A program made the position numbers and the translations under genes. From the NCBI GenBank assembly GCA_944472135.2, contig OX235263.1:10399517-10463516 (forward strand): 64,000 nt of DNA, given 5' to 3'. This DNA is from Trichobilharzia regenti (lineage: Eukaryota > Platyhelminthes > Trematoda > Strigeidida > Schistosomatidae). Under the pieces are notes generated by a model, which made no database searches, was not told the DNA's origin, and worked only from the letters and a program-made list of their open reading frames with translations. Shown here one piece after another: positions 20,590 through 31,944 of the stretch (the stretch's first letter is position 1; each line of letters opens with the position of its first letter).

Positions 20590-21250
20590 TCAGTATGTTG
20601 ATATTAAATGTTTGAAGACAATCGGTAGGAACTCGTGACTCTAGATTTTTGGTTTTATGGCGCTCAAACCAGTCAGCAGGGAGTATCTGCAGCCTTGAAG
20701 GAATCCACGTCCCTTCTGAGATGCGAACCCTTTTCACTTAGTGCTGCAGTTAGAGACAATACCACTAAGTTGTTCAAGCTTGCGACTGACCACCTGAATG
20801 GTTGTATTAGATACTTTGGATTGGACACTAGTTAGTAGATAGTGTTATATGTCTATTGCTTTCTTTGGTGTAGACTGAATTCTGTCAGTTAACTTCGTAA
20901 TATGACCACCGTGATAAGTTACTAAATAGTGTTCAATCGAAGTGCCCAGCATAGTCGTACAGGAAATCAGTCGTGGTAACGTCTCCGAATGCAACACTGG
21001 GTAACGCTGATCCAAATCTAAGAAGAGATATGACTTCCTTCGGGGCTGCAGATATGCCTTGCTAACTGGTGTGAGCGCCGACAGGCACGGAACCCAGACT
21101 CAAGGCTTCCTGACGATTACCTCCAACCATCTAATATCAACAGTTCACTGTACTGGCGACCCACTTAACAGGGTAGCCACATTGCAAATTCGACTAACAG
21201 AATTCAGTCTACACCAAACAAAGGCCTAGACACATGACACTTAATAACTG
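20590..21250. repeat. Repeat family e, inverted copy
   Basis: 20640-20930 matches 12180-12430 (GTATCTGCAGCCTTGAAGG; GTGTAGACTGAATTCTGTCA). 21180-21245 is the inverted partner (ACAGAATTCAGTCTACACC). Noncoding. Confidence 0.6.
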
Positions 21251-22034
21251 ACACATATAAACTCACTAGTAGAGGGAACAAAATTCACATTTGTATCGGA
21301 AAATGAACAAGGAGAATTTTTTATGTTAGACTGTAAAAATTAAACGAACCGAAGAGGGTAAACTGCAAACTAGCGTTTACAGAAAACCAACGCATTGTAA
21401 TAGATATTTAGACTTTAGTTCATCTCATCCGTTTTCCGTGAAGGCTGGCTTAGTTGAGTGTCTCACAAACCAAGTAGTAGCACTAAGTAGTACAAAAAAG
21501 ACCTAAATGATGAAATAAAACAGATAGAAGAAGAGTTGGTGTTGAATAATTAACTTATTAAGTTCAAAAGGAAGATCAGTAAAGGCCAAAAGCAAAATAA
21601 AAATGATTGTGAAGCTAGTTATAATAAAATAAACCAGAGAGAAAATATGGCATTTACTGTTAAACCATATAAGGAGGGGACATCTGAGACCATTCGCACG
21701 TAGGATTCTTAATAAAGTAGGAATTAGAGTGGCAATTCAACCCAAAAATTCACCCAGGAACAACCTCTGTAGGCTGAAAGACTCGATGGACCCAATTAAA
21801 CAAAATATAATTTACAGAATCCCTTCCTATGACTGTGAGGTCAACTATATAGGTCAAACTAGTAGGTCGGGCTAATGAGATCGGCGGAAAATAAGAATTT
21901 AGCTAAGGTAAGAATGGTTGACCCCAACCGTGAAGATGAGTAATTTAGAAAAAAGCTCCACGATTGCACTGCATGCAATAACACAACCACAAAGTAGGAT
22001 CGTGGGAGAGGGTTAAAATTCTAAGTAGTAGTAG

Positions 22035-22245
22035 TGCGTCGGTGGCACAGTGGTTAGGACTCTCGCCCACCATGCACATGGTCCGGGGTTCGAGCCCTCA
22101 CCGACGCACACTTGATATCTATGGTTGGCCTGCGAATTTTGGGCTACCGATATCCACGCTGAAAATTCCACACTTGTACCAAAAATACGGTGTGGAATTT
22201 TTTTTTTTTGATTTACAGCTTGATTCCAAAAATAAAAAATAAAAT
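22035..22245 (+). mobile_element. SINE-b nested in PLE-A
   Basis: The tRNA-like head has a perfect 10-bp closing stem (TGCGTCGGTG with CACCGACGCA). B-box GGGTTCGAGCCC. The tail has a T11 run then GATTTACAGCTTGATTCC. It splits the PLE-A 3' region. Confidence 0.8.
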
Positions 22246-22411
22246 AATATAGGTAGTTGGTGAGGGAGATTGATTACTGAACCCTTGTTCATCGAGTCTA
22301 CACGCAACACATGCAATAGGAATGATTCATCACTCATACCTGAAATATGGAAAAAAACTACTACCAATCAAGTCAAGCGATGAAAATTAGTGGTGGATTA
22401 TATAAACGAAG

Positions 22412-22423
22412 TTAGAAAGTTAT
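22412..22423 (+). repeat. 12-bp target-site duplication (left)
   Basis: TTAGAAAGTTAT here and again at 22746-22757 brackets the SINE-c dimer. Confidence 0.75.
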
Positions 22424-22745
22424 TTTCTATAGTTTGGTTTGTAAGGGTTAGTTATGTTTTTACGAGCTGATCGCGGATTGATATCAGTTAGAGAACCATT
22501 GAAAACCTGGGAGTACTGGACAGATGCTGTTTTATCGTAGTTTGGGAATCATCACCCACTGGGATTCGAACCCAGGACCTTCCGGTTACAAAGCAAGCTC
22601 GTTTACCATTTAGCCACTGAAACCCGATTCAATGGTCCTGGGTTCGAATCCTAGTGGGTGCATACTGCCGATGATTCCCAAACTAGGATGAAACAGCAGC
22701 TGTCCAGTAATCCCTGGTTTTCACTGGTTCTCTAATTGATATCAA
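22424..22745. mobile_element. SINE-c head-to-head dimer, single insertion unit
   Basis: Left (minus, to about 22637) and right (plus, from 22638) copies meet head to head at the tRNA-like region, with tails outward. One 12-bp direct repeat flanks the whole 322 bp, so the inverted dimer appears to have integrated as one molecule. The right hammerhead (about 22665-22725) is CCGATGA (U4 to C), otherwise complete. The left one has C3 and A13 changes. Confidence 0.8.
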
Positions 22746-22889
22746 TTAGAAAGTTATGTCTGAGTAGTGCCTTGGTATGATTCTGAGCAGTAATAAATTG
22801 TACTCGAAACGTGTTGTCATCAGTAAATATTACTGTATAACGAACACTGTGTGATTTATCAAAATAAATTTTACCCATAATGAAATTTC

Positions 22890-24090
22890 GCTCTACTACA
22901 GTACACAAGTTTCATTTGTGTAACACTTAACAACTAGTATCCAATCAAAGTAACATAGGTATGTTTTAACCAGTCCACTGGCTCCTATTGAGTTTAGTAC
23001 ATGGGCTGTACTAGTATGACAATGTCTAGGTACATTCATGGACCGTTTCCAGAATGACTGTTGAAATGATGTCGTAGAACAGTCAGTGGCCTAATTCTGT
23101 AGCACATTATTACTTCTGGTCATTCAGCAACAATAGAGACTTCATTTAAAGTCATTTGTAAAGCAAGTGAGATTGAGTCGTTCCAAAAGATTTCGCTTAC
23201 ACCTTCACGCAGCCTAAGCTCCAGAAAATCATTAGGAGAAACGGGAACTTTGTCTTCAAAAACATTTTATCTAACTCTTTTTACTATCATAGCCTAAATG
23301 TCAATTTTATTCACCTGAATTGTTGTATAAAAGCCCCATTTGTTTTTGAAGACATCAATGACGTGCGTTTCACTCTATTCCGGACTCATCAATTAGATGT
23401 GCCTGATTCTCAGTGAGCAACGGTGTTTATCAAAGACTGAGACTAAGTTCCTTTCCTAGTATGAAACACACGGAGCCATGTCTATGGTTTATCTGGGAGT
23501 TGATAAAACAGTTTTAGTAGGTCGAATGTTTTACGCATTGAAAAAAATTTTCATACCTTGTGATTTTCGCCCCTTTTTACTAACTTATTCATTGTGCTTT
23601 CATTATTTCTCGACTCAATACAAGTGAACATTTAACCGTTTTCACCAACCTTTATAACTGCTTGACTAGTATTTTGTTTTTCTAATAGGATTATGTATTT
23701 TAAAATAAATAAGTAAAAAGCAATAGTTTTCACCTCAGTAATTCACAGTTTTATGCTAATTTATTTCAGCCGCCATGTCGTTTATCAAGGTCAACATGGT
23801 TCATTTAAACGTTAAGTCATATTGTGCAAATAATACTGGTTCTTTGTTTGTTTTATAGTATTTTCTTGAAATCTGTTTGTTTAGTTTAATTTTTTTCCAC
23901 TTGACCTACTTTTAAAAGCTTCTTTTTTTCAATAATCATTAAATGTTGATACCTGCAAGTGACAAACAGACTATCAACGTTTTTTTGTTTTATAAATTTT
24001 GATTCACTTAAAGTCGTCTTTCTGTAATCAAAAAAACATAGTTTTGTTCAGAATCTGAATTTATGAATATTTATCCCTTTAGGCTTATTG
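22890..24090. other. No gene seen; one solitary hammerhead relic
   Basis: Mostly AT-rich unique sequence. The start (22905-22945) recalls repeat family e. A decayed Sm-alpha segment lies around 23330-23430. Confidence 0.35.
23353..23399 (-). ncRNA. Hammerhead relic (Sm-alpha type)
   Basis: Minus strand: helix I CATCTAAT with ATTGATG (one bulge), core TTGATGA (C3 to U), GTCCGGAATAGAGT with imperfect helix II, GAAA, a 3-bp helix III, cleavage triplet GTC. One inactivating core change. Confidence 0.5.
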
Positions 24091-25900
24091 TGCATTTTAA
24101 TATTAGTTATAGTTGTCTTCAGGATATTTTACGAAGGCGGCTGTTTATTCTCCATGACATCTATCTGTCTGTGTCTGTTTTCGACATAGAACTTTGCACA
24201 TATGTGCACCAGTTCAAGTCGCCTTACTCGCTTCATGTAGCACACAAAGCAATAGAAGGAAGTAGAAGAAATGCATAATAGAGACAGTAAACAGAGGTGT
24301 GAGACAAAGGAAGAGTAATAACGAAGAACAAAACAGTTTCATTGGAAATCATAAGTCACAAGGAGTGGATGCATATGCACTGGCCATTGACAACGATTTT
24401 GAGCCATATCATCAATAGTATCCAGCCTCTATTTGTTTTTACCGTCCCGAAGATTCCAACCAGTCAGGAAGTCTACACCTTCCTACGTGGCTGGCTTAGA
24501 CTAACTGTTCTAGATTTCATTGACTGGTTCCATGTTTTTGTTTGACCTCCACTAGCTTTTTTCCAGCCTGATCCTACATCAGCTAACATTGTCCATAATC
24601 GAGGAAGGCGATGACTAGGCACAAGTAACACATGTCCTAACCATCTCAGTCCATGTAGCTTCACAGCCTCATAGATTGATTTCCCCTCCTTACCTAGTAC
24701 TTGACGTCTAACCTTAATATTGCTCACCTTGTTATACCACTTCACGCAGGAGATAGAATGCAGACACCTATGATCGAAGACAGCTAGCCTTTTCGTATCT
24801 TCCACCCTCAATGGCCATGCCTAGCAGCCATAAAGGAGGACGAAGAGGACTGCTGGGTAGTACAATCGCCCTTTGGTCGAAAGCCTTATTATCACGTCTA
24901 CGCCAGAGACGGCATAAACTGGCATGTGCGAAAATAACTAATCCGTCCTGAGATTTCGTCAGCTGATGCAGCTTCTCAAATAGGTGAAGTGGTCAACACG
25001 CTCTACCACTTCACTCCCTATTTCTAAACTGGCACTCAGTGAAGTCCAGCCCTGTAACATCATCTTACATTTGGTGGGAGCTAATCACATGCAAAACAGT
25101 CATACATTTCAGCTCAAGGTATTGAGAAGACTCTGCAATTTGTCAGTGTCCTCTCCTAGAAGAACTATATCGTCTGCATATTCTAAGTCAACGAGATTAT
25201 TCCCTCGTAACAAGTCAATCCCTGAGTCTCTGAAGTGAGTCAGGGTTAAATCCATTAGTATACCTTTGATAAAAATGAATGTAAATGGGGACGGAAAGTG
25301 GGCATCCTTGAGGGACACGACTAGTCGTCACCAGTTCAGGTGACAACTCTCCGTAAGCTCTCAACTGACTGGCTGCATGAGTTCGAGTAGAGTGCCCTGA
25401 TCAGTGCAATGTATTTTCTCGACATCCCCTTCACAGCCAAGCATCGCCAGAGTACCTCTCGGTCGATAGAGTCAAATGCCGCCTTAAGGTCAAGAAATAT
25501 AATGACTGTTGGATGCCGGTAAGAATGCCTATGTTCAATAATCTGTCGAAGGGTGAAGATATGATCAATACACCCTCTTCCTGGTCTAAAGCCAGGACCA
25601 TGACATAATTACAATTGAGTCGATGATACAATGGAAGGATACGTGGCCACCAACCACGTGATTCCAGTTTAATTTCCAGCTGACTCACTCTTTAACCAAC
25701 CCTTGTTTATTAGTTGGCAGTACGCCTGGGAAAGAGAGAAGGTTGAGCGGGAGGCTCGTTCGCAACCGTATGCCACAGAAAAGCATCTCCAGTGATGAGT
25801 AAACAAAATTTCCAGAGGGTATTCGATAGTACGATTGTAGAGCAGCCTTCGACTACCAACAGTGCTGTCAGGATGTAGAGCTTTCAACTACACAGGGAAG
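24091..25900 (-). mobile_element. SR2-like non-LTR retrotransposon, broken
   Basis: Minus-strand RT traces in order from 25600: IDHIFTLRQIIEHRHS, TVIIFLDLKAAFDSIDRE (motif A, about 25480), SRVPQGCP near 25320 in a shifted frame, NLVDLEYADDIVLLGED (motif C, about 25175), then KRLAVFDHRCLHSISC and VLGKEGKSIYEAVKLHG (about 24700). The 3' untranslated region is at 24091-24470. Catalytic aspartates are readable but spread over several frames. The 5' end is truncated near 25900. Confidence 0.8.
25109..25318 (-). pseudogene. SR2-like RT motif C open frame
   Basis: A 69-aa frame holding PFTFIFIKGILMDL and LEYADDIVLLGEDTDKLQ, the YADD active-site segment of RT. It is out of frame with motif A at 25480. 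Confidence 0.75.
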
Positions 25901-26254
25901 TTATCCTCCACAGCTTCCAGGAATTCATAAATTATAATGTTTATCCAGAAAAAGGAGCAGAATTACAGGTGGATTTGACATGGAAGTGACTCAATATTTA
26001 ACAAATTCAAATCTTGAAAGTCATATATCCAGTAGGGCACTCTGCCGATATCCTTTATTGCAAAACAAGCGAATCGTCCACCTGCTGTTTAGATCTTTTC
26101 TATCTGGCTAGTATGCAAAAACTGTTTGATACAAGTGGTTTCCAACGCCACATATCAGTCGGCAGTGTGTAATGAATTCGAAGGTAGGTTGTAAACTGTA
26201 TGACACTTTTTTTCATTAAGCGAAACTTCAGATTGTTTAAAATTCCACCAATTA
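25901..26254. other. No gene seen
   Basis: No supported feature. Confidence 0.3.
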
Positions 26255-26885
26255 ATTATTATTATTTATTATTATTTTCATTCAATTCCTAGAGGAACAT
26301 AGGGCTAACGCCGCGTGTCTCCATTGCGTTCGGTTCTCTGCCAAAGTTTTCACCTGGCTTCAAGTCTGCCCACATGTTTTCACCTCCTCTTCGCGTCACC
26401 TACTCTATGTCACTCTCGAATGAGCAACTCATTGTTTCTTATTCGGGTTCTACTCGAGCGATAGCCTGGCATGTGATATCATTTGATGGTTTTCTCAGAG
26501 TATGGCTAATCCACTTCTATTTCTTCCTGCATATTATTTGCACAGTCGGTCGCTAGTTGGTTCGCTCATTGTCAGAGATCCGTGTTGCTGATCTTTTCTG
26601 GCCAGCCACCTGATCTTGAGTATTGAGCGAAGGCAGCTGTTGATGAATGTCTGTAGTTTGTTTGTGATGCTCTTTATGATGCGCCAAGTCCCTGTTTCGC
26701 ATAGTAGCACTGACTTCAGATTGTAGCTGAAAATCCGGGTGTTATTTTTGATGCTGAGTGCTGTTGGCCTCTTGCACACAAACTTGAGAGGAATGAAAGC
26801 TTGTCTTGCTTTCCCGATCCTCGCTGCTTTGATATCCTCGTCAGTTCCGTCCGCCTGTAGTTGAAGCGATGCTTCCCAGGTAGGT
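26255..26885 (-). mobile_element. RTE fragment
   Basis: ATT tail at 26260-26280 and 3' signature at 26290-26310. The minus strand shows the NKLQTFINSCLRSILKIRW block (about 26600-26660) and STALSIKNNTRIFSYNLKSV nearby. Ends abruptly near the YLGS region at 26880. Confidence 0.75.
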
Positions 26886-27680
26886 AAACGAGGAAAAGAG
26901 GAGGTGGAAAATTCTACTAATTGAGGTATTCTAATGATACACTGTTGAGACGTTTCAATTTTAAAACCTTTGTGATGACCCTTTGTATGACATGAATCTA
27001 CTAAACTAAGTTCTATATCAAATAAAGGGGAGGATTTGCAGCTTAGGTGGATACACTGAGTGACACTGTATTACTTGGTCTGGTTGGTTTTACTACTAAG
27101 CCTTCAGCATCCTAAATATAGAAAACAATCTTTAGTGGTAATTTCACTGGCAAGTCAGATTCCTAAACTCTCAACGGATAAAATACCTACCTTCTTGGTT
27201 GGGTGATCTTTACAATGACTGGTCACCTGCATGCATCACTGCGGTATTAATTGTTTGACTGATTGGTTCTGAAAAAACATTTTCAGATTTTACAAAGAAT
27301 CATTGTCACTTTTTCAATCTTTCCGACAAAACGAAGGAGGAAGAGTTATTTTGCACCTTTTAAGAGAATCCGCTTTCATAGTCTACGTACCAACAATCAG
27401 CCAATGGTCTGTGATTTAAACAATTATATTCCTAATTGAATAAATAATTTCCATTAAGATTTTTCAAAAGAATGGATACCGAACAACGAATACTCTTTTC
27501 GATAAATTCATCATCGGGCTCTACAGTTATATACACATTATAGTGAATGAATGAATGAATTAGTGTTATGAACAACATTAATGTTGCTGTTTAAATAACA
27601 TCGAATCAATAATATTGATAGATTACAGATCAGTAGCATCAACATAACAATACACACTGGATGTCAGAAAAATTAGGAAA
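26886..27680. other. No gene seen
   Basis: One donor-like TTCTTGGTTGGG context on the minus strand (27200) lacks a pyrimidine-tract acceptor. No supported feature. Confidence 0.3.
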
Positions 27681-27689
27681 GATAATAAT

Positions 27690-29210
27690 AATGCAAATTC
27701 ATGAGTTTATAATCTCCACTGAAGGCTAACCAAGACATTAGTAGTGGCTGGCTGGACTTGCTTCTTCTGCACACAGAACACCAGTTCTCTAACGCAAATC
27801 GCCTTAGACTCTACTCTTATGAATATGCAGTATCTGGATGTTTCTGGCAATTTATTTGGTACACGGTAGATGATAATAGTGAATGAAGGATTCGTCAATG
27901 CAGGTTGGCTTTGTGGCCGGCTTGAACCAAGTGCTCTACTATCGAACTACTGATGGTTTTTAATACACCTTTGCTTAGCCACACTGGAAGATGTTCCCGA
28001 GTGACCGCGAAAAATCAGGTTCCTAGAGCAGCGGTCAATATAAGTCACCGCATCAAAAGCGCAAGTGAATCAAAATTTTCTACAGGGAACGACTAGGGAA
28101 GTGGTTAAGACCAAGGTATCGACGAATTGCCAACGCCATACATAAGTACCGAAACATGACGCTTCACCTCCTCGTGACAAAACAAAAAGTCTGTTTGAGG
28201 ACATGAAGCGTCCGCACCATGATCTTGAAAGACGACTCTGGTGGAGCTACGTGACTTCAGTTCACCAAGTGCTTGAGAATTGAGCTAGTAATTGTCTTGC
28301 ATTGTCCTTTTGCTAACCAAGCCGGATAACGTTCACAGATGCGTTTGAAAAGTGTGCGCCAAGTTGTACGGCCAATATAACTAGCTCCACACAAGCAGGT
28401 AAATTAAAAAAACACACACACTGAAGTGGCCCAAAGCGGCAGTTTCTCGTTCACATATCCACTGATCATTTGTCGGCTATAAAAACTTATACGTAGCTCA
28501 GCCTAAAAGAATGCATTTCTCAGGGATCTGCATTAGGCGATTCTTCAGGATCTCAGCTATTGTATTGTAACAACAGAAGACAAGGGCCAGGCAACAGATC
28601 GTTTTATTATGAAAATCAACACGTATTTATATATATTTCACACACATTATTGTAGCTTATGCAAGTAGACAAGCGCAGTCATCTGATTGGTTGTTTATCA
28701 GAAGTTAGGCAGACAAACGCAGGCTTCTGATTGGTTGTTTCGGGATTCCTCGACAAGTAGAGTTCTCTATCTGCGAATCATATTTTGCCACGTTAACTTT
28801 GCTGTGATTGGTTGTTGAATCAGCCTTGCTCATATTTTCTCACGGCCACCTTTCACCACAGTATCACTTTTAAATTCAATGCTCATGAATAGGAGTTTCT
28901 TCGGCACCGTCTGAGTTCTTTCATGCTTTCACTTTTGCGTTTTTCTCGATAAATCTTGGAGGATATCCATTTGCCATGAGGACTTGCCCGAGTCTCTCCA
29001 ATTCCTCATCGATTATATCACTGAAAAAATATCCTTCTTATTCTTGGGGATAAGGAGTGGATCAGGTTTCTCTTTCTTCTCAAAGGGGCCCAAACATGAA
29101 AATTTGTGCACTGACCATTTCCTGTTGGTTTCCTGTAGATTGATCTTTCATAAGAACTGTTAGATCTCCTTTTTAATAAAAACAATCAATCATTTCGATG
29201 TTGGTATTCT
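27690..29210 (-). mobile_element. PLE-G fragments interrupted by a solo LTR
   Basis: Two GIY-YIG pieces on the minus strand: FTCLCGASYIGRTTWRTLF (about 28310-28395), and a second copy near 28010 with TYIDRCSRNLIFRGH, related to 50500-50560. The RT-to-endonuclease linker lies at 28900-29000 (IDEELERLGQVLMANGYPP then RFIEKN). The solo LTR at 28566-28860 splits the linker from the GIY-YIG part, and the same frame resumes when the LTR and one GTAT are ignored. Confidence 0.7.
28566..28860 (-). mobile_element. Solo LTR (295 bp), Gypsy-like order of signals
   Basis: Bounded by TGT...ACA and a 4-bp duplication GTAT (28562-28565 and 28861-28864). On the minus strand it has three CCAAT boxes (CAACCAATCA type, two in a tandem repeat with CTGCGCTTGTCT-like flanks), a TATATATAAATACG box, then AATAAAACG as polyadenylation signal, then the TTGTTACA end. 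That is the U3-R-U5 order expected of an LTR read on the minus strand. No internal LTR-element genes are adjacent, so it is a recombined solo LTR. The superfamily is inferred only. Confidence 0.7.
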
Positions 29211-29404
29211 AGTCACATATGATAAAAGTAACATCCAGGTTTCTTTGATACTTATAAAAACCATCGATAATGAGTCGTAATATTACTATTACTATTCTCT
29301 AAACTTGCCACGACGAAGTCAGCAAGTAAAATTATCAATCAAGTCATCTTATCCTCATCAAATGTTTGTCTCATCCAGTTATATACTTAGAGTATTGAAT
29401 TTAT

Positions 29405-30245
29405 ATTTATGCGTTAAAGAAGCAGTAAAGACAGGACTCCAGGTAAATATAGACAAGACGAAGGTGCTGAAAATATCCAACCAACCACCACCAACAACAA
29501 CAGTAGCAACATCCACCACAAATCACCATCAACGAAAGGGATTTGAATGAGATTACTTCATTCACTTATCTAGCGAGCATTGTCTTGACTAGGGAGGAAC
29601 GGACGAGGATCTCAAATCGAGCAAGAATCGAGAAGGCGACAAACACACACATTCATCAACCTGAAACCAATCTGGAAATCTTCATCACTCAGCCAGCATC
29701 AACAACAAAGTTCGGTTGGATTTTCAATAGAAACAACGTCAAGTCAGTCAGCTCTTCTATACGGAATGGATGAGAAACTTGGCAGGCGGGTCACAAAGAA
29801 TATTTGCAACAGCCTGTTGCAAACCAGACCTTTATCAACCAACAACTGTCTTCACTGGATCTATACTGAAGATCAGATGGCCGGGACGGAAGGAATCACC
29901 AACAAGAAACTATGGGCATAAACAAACAAAACAAGAACCAATCGCCAATCCACAAAGATGCAGGATAAAGTGGATTGAGATGGATTGGACACTCGCTGAG
30001 GACATCGCGTGCACGTCAGGCCATTGCTTGAGTGGAACCCGAAAGAAGGGGAAGCGGTGAGTGGGACATTGGTGCAAGGATGACATGGAAGAGATAGTGT
30101 GAAGATGAGTTGAAACAGTATGGACTAACTAACATGGATGGAGGTGGAAAGTACAGCAGAAGGAAGACAGAAGTGGCAAGTGGAGAAGTGCAGTTGAAGC
30201 CCTATGTTCCACTAGGAACCCAAGGGAACAATAATAATAAATAAT
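29405..30245 (+). mobile_element. RTE fragment
   Basis: EAVKTGLQVNIDKTKVLKI (29415), YLASIVLTREERT (29560), KSVSSSIRNG (29745), then a KWIEMDWTLAED segment (about 29970). The 3' end GAAGCCCTATGTTCCACTAG and AATAATAAT are at 30200-30245. Several frameshifts. Confidence 0.75.
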
Positions 30246-30249
30246 AATG

Positions 30250-30253
30250 AATA

Positions 30254-30292
<39 letters not shown>
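30250..30292. repeat. (TA)n microsatellite
   Basis: About 17 TA units directly after the RTE AAT tail, a common expansion of LINE tails. Confidence 0.9.
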
Positions 30293-30294
<2 letters not shown>

Positions 30295-30734
30295 ATGCAT
30301 ATTAATAAAAAGTAATAACTCTAATCAAAAATAAAAATCTTCATAGTCGAAATAGGAGTGTTGCAAAATGGCGCTGAAAGATGGAAGACAAGAAATTATA
30401 AAATAACAGGAAATATAAACACTAATTACTATTCATCACCATGGTAACATAAATAGACGCGAATAATTTTCCTCTACCATAGACTAACTACCCTGGTAAA
30501 TATAAATATTACATTTTGTCTAAAGCTTACAGGAGACTAGTAATAATTAACTAAGCAACTAATAGAGTAAATTAAAAACATATACACAGTTAATGAAGCA
30601 GTAAAACGCCTTAAGTTTTTTTCACATAACAATCTCATAAAGTAATCAGAATTTTCTTCTACAAAGCTACTTCTCCTTACTAGACATTAACAAGCACACA
30701 CACTTATGTTTCAAGGCTCATTAGGGATTTCATA
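30293..30734. other. No gene seen
   Basis: AT-rich, no recognised family. Confidence 0.3.
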
Positions 30735-31570
30735 CATTTATTTACCCTTAATGAATTTGAATAAAGCAAGAACAAAAGTGGATTTTGCAGAATAAAATGG
30801 TACCATCATTGTTTATTTTATTGGCTTGTCTCAGATCAGCTGCTTACAGGCCACAGTTATTAATAAATATATCTACAAAAGCAATTTTAACACACTAGCA
30901 CAGAGTTTATTTTAACAAAAATCAATCGATCAGTATATGCATAAAGTAATTATATATATATAATAAACACCATTCCGAACAAGAATGATCATACACAATG
31001 AAAACTTTACATGGAGGAGAGATGAAAATATCCAGTTACCAGTATGGACAACAAAAGACTGATAACTGCTTCTTCCCGAACGTACAAATCAGGTTTCCGG
31101 CGGTTGAGGAGAATTTAACTCTTTCGCCTACTCGTAATTTTGATGAACGATCTTGCCTTGTCCACCACATGATCCATGTGAAGAAGATGCCTGCTGATGG
31201 CACTGTTGATAGCATTTGTTCCCTTTAGACATAGGCTTTTTAGTACATGTTCAGAAAATCGTAGATATGCCCTTCTTTCTGTTACTCCAATGTAACTGCT
31301 CTCACAGGTACATGTAAATTTGTATATACAGCTGGAGTTAACATGAGAAGGATATCTATCGATTTTTGATTGCACCAATGAGCAAGTTGTTCGACAGATG
31401 GGGATCAGGTTAGCTAGGTACCTACGGGATAGGCTCTGTCTAGTGATGTTCTCAGCCTTCCGTTGATCATCGCTGCAATGTTTTCACCTTTATAATCAAG
31501 CTGAAAGTAGACTGGCTTTTCTCCCACTGTAATTTGTTTTACATCTGAGACTTCAGAACTTCCATACTAG
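30735..31570 (-). mobile_element. PLE-E 3' part (GIY-YIG and pLTR)
   Basis: The pLTR at 30735-30920 matches 18500-18670. Minus-strand frame 31115-31378 reads CIYKFTCTCESSYIGVTERR, AYLRFSEHVLKSL and MDHVVDKARSFI: a GIY-YIG domain with the PLE-type CxC before YIG. The upstream linker at 31400-31570 is decayed. Confidence 0.75.
31115..31378 (-). pseudogene. PLE-E GIY-YIG endonuclease fragment
   Basis: An 87-aa frame. The YKFTCTCESSYIG stretch carries the PLE CxC zinc-finger-like pair and the YIG tripeptide, and the basic E-R-R-x-x-x-R-x-x-E-H order follows. The frame stops after FIKITSRRKS, so the distal catalytic residues are lost. Confidence 0.75.
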
Positions 31571-31574
31571 TTGA

Positions 31575-31742
31575 TTTTTTTTATTTTTTGATTACAGCTT
31601 GACTTCACACCGTATTTTTGATACAAGTGTGGAATTTTCAGCGTGGTTATCGGTAGCCCAAAATTCGCAGGCCAACCATAGATTTCAGGTGTGCGTCGGC
31701 GTGGGCTCGAACCCCGGACCATGTGCATGGTCGGCGAGGGTA
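31575..31742 (-). mobile_element. SINE-b copy
   Basis: Minus-strand head (GCATGGTC, GGGGTTCGAGCCC then ACGCCGACGCACACC) and tail ending TGTAATCAAAAAAT. The first bases of the head are missing at 31742. Confidence 0.75.
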
Positions 31743-31944
31743 CCCATAGCTCTTCAATATCTTTTCAAAAAACACAAATTCGTCCTCCAATTTCTCTATA
31801 GAGCACATTGCCCTCGATCTATAGTAGAGAGTCTTGACTAGTCCTTGTTTAAAGCTATTTGGAGAAAACTATCAAAACGTTAGTATTGTCTTTCAAACCA
31901 CGCTTTCGGTTAATTGACTTCTGAAGACTACCGTCTTCTAGGCG

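Larger units (their letters stand above)
21265..22885 (+). mobile_element. PLE-A copy with two nested SINE insertions
   Basis: The plus strand reads KFTFVSENEQGE and LDCKN (about 21285), broken RT C-terminal sequence, IIYRIPSYDCEVNYIGQTSR (GIY-YIG start, about 21808-21870), then the 3' region and a pLTR ending ACCCATAATG at 22880. It is interrupted by SINE-b (22035-22245) and by a SINE-c head-to-head unit (22424-22745). Stops and frameshifts show it is dead. Confidence 0.8.

Noticed and set aside
27170..27240. Minus-strand exon with donor AAG|GTAGGT
   Set aside because: The acceptor lacks a pyrimidine tract and the implied exon contains stops in two frames.
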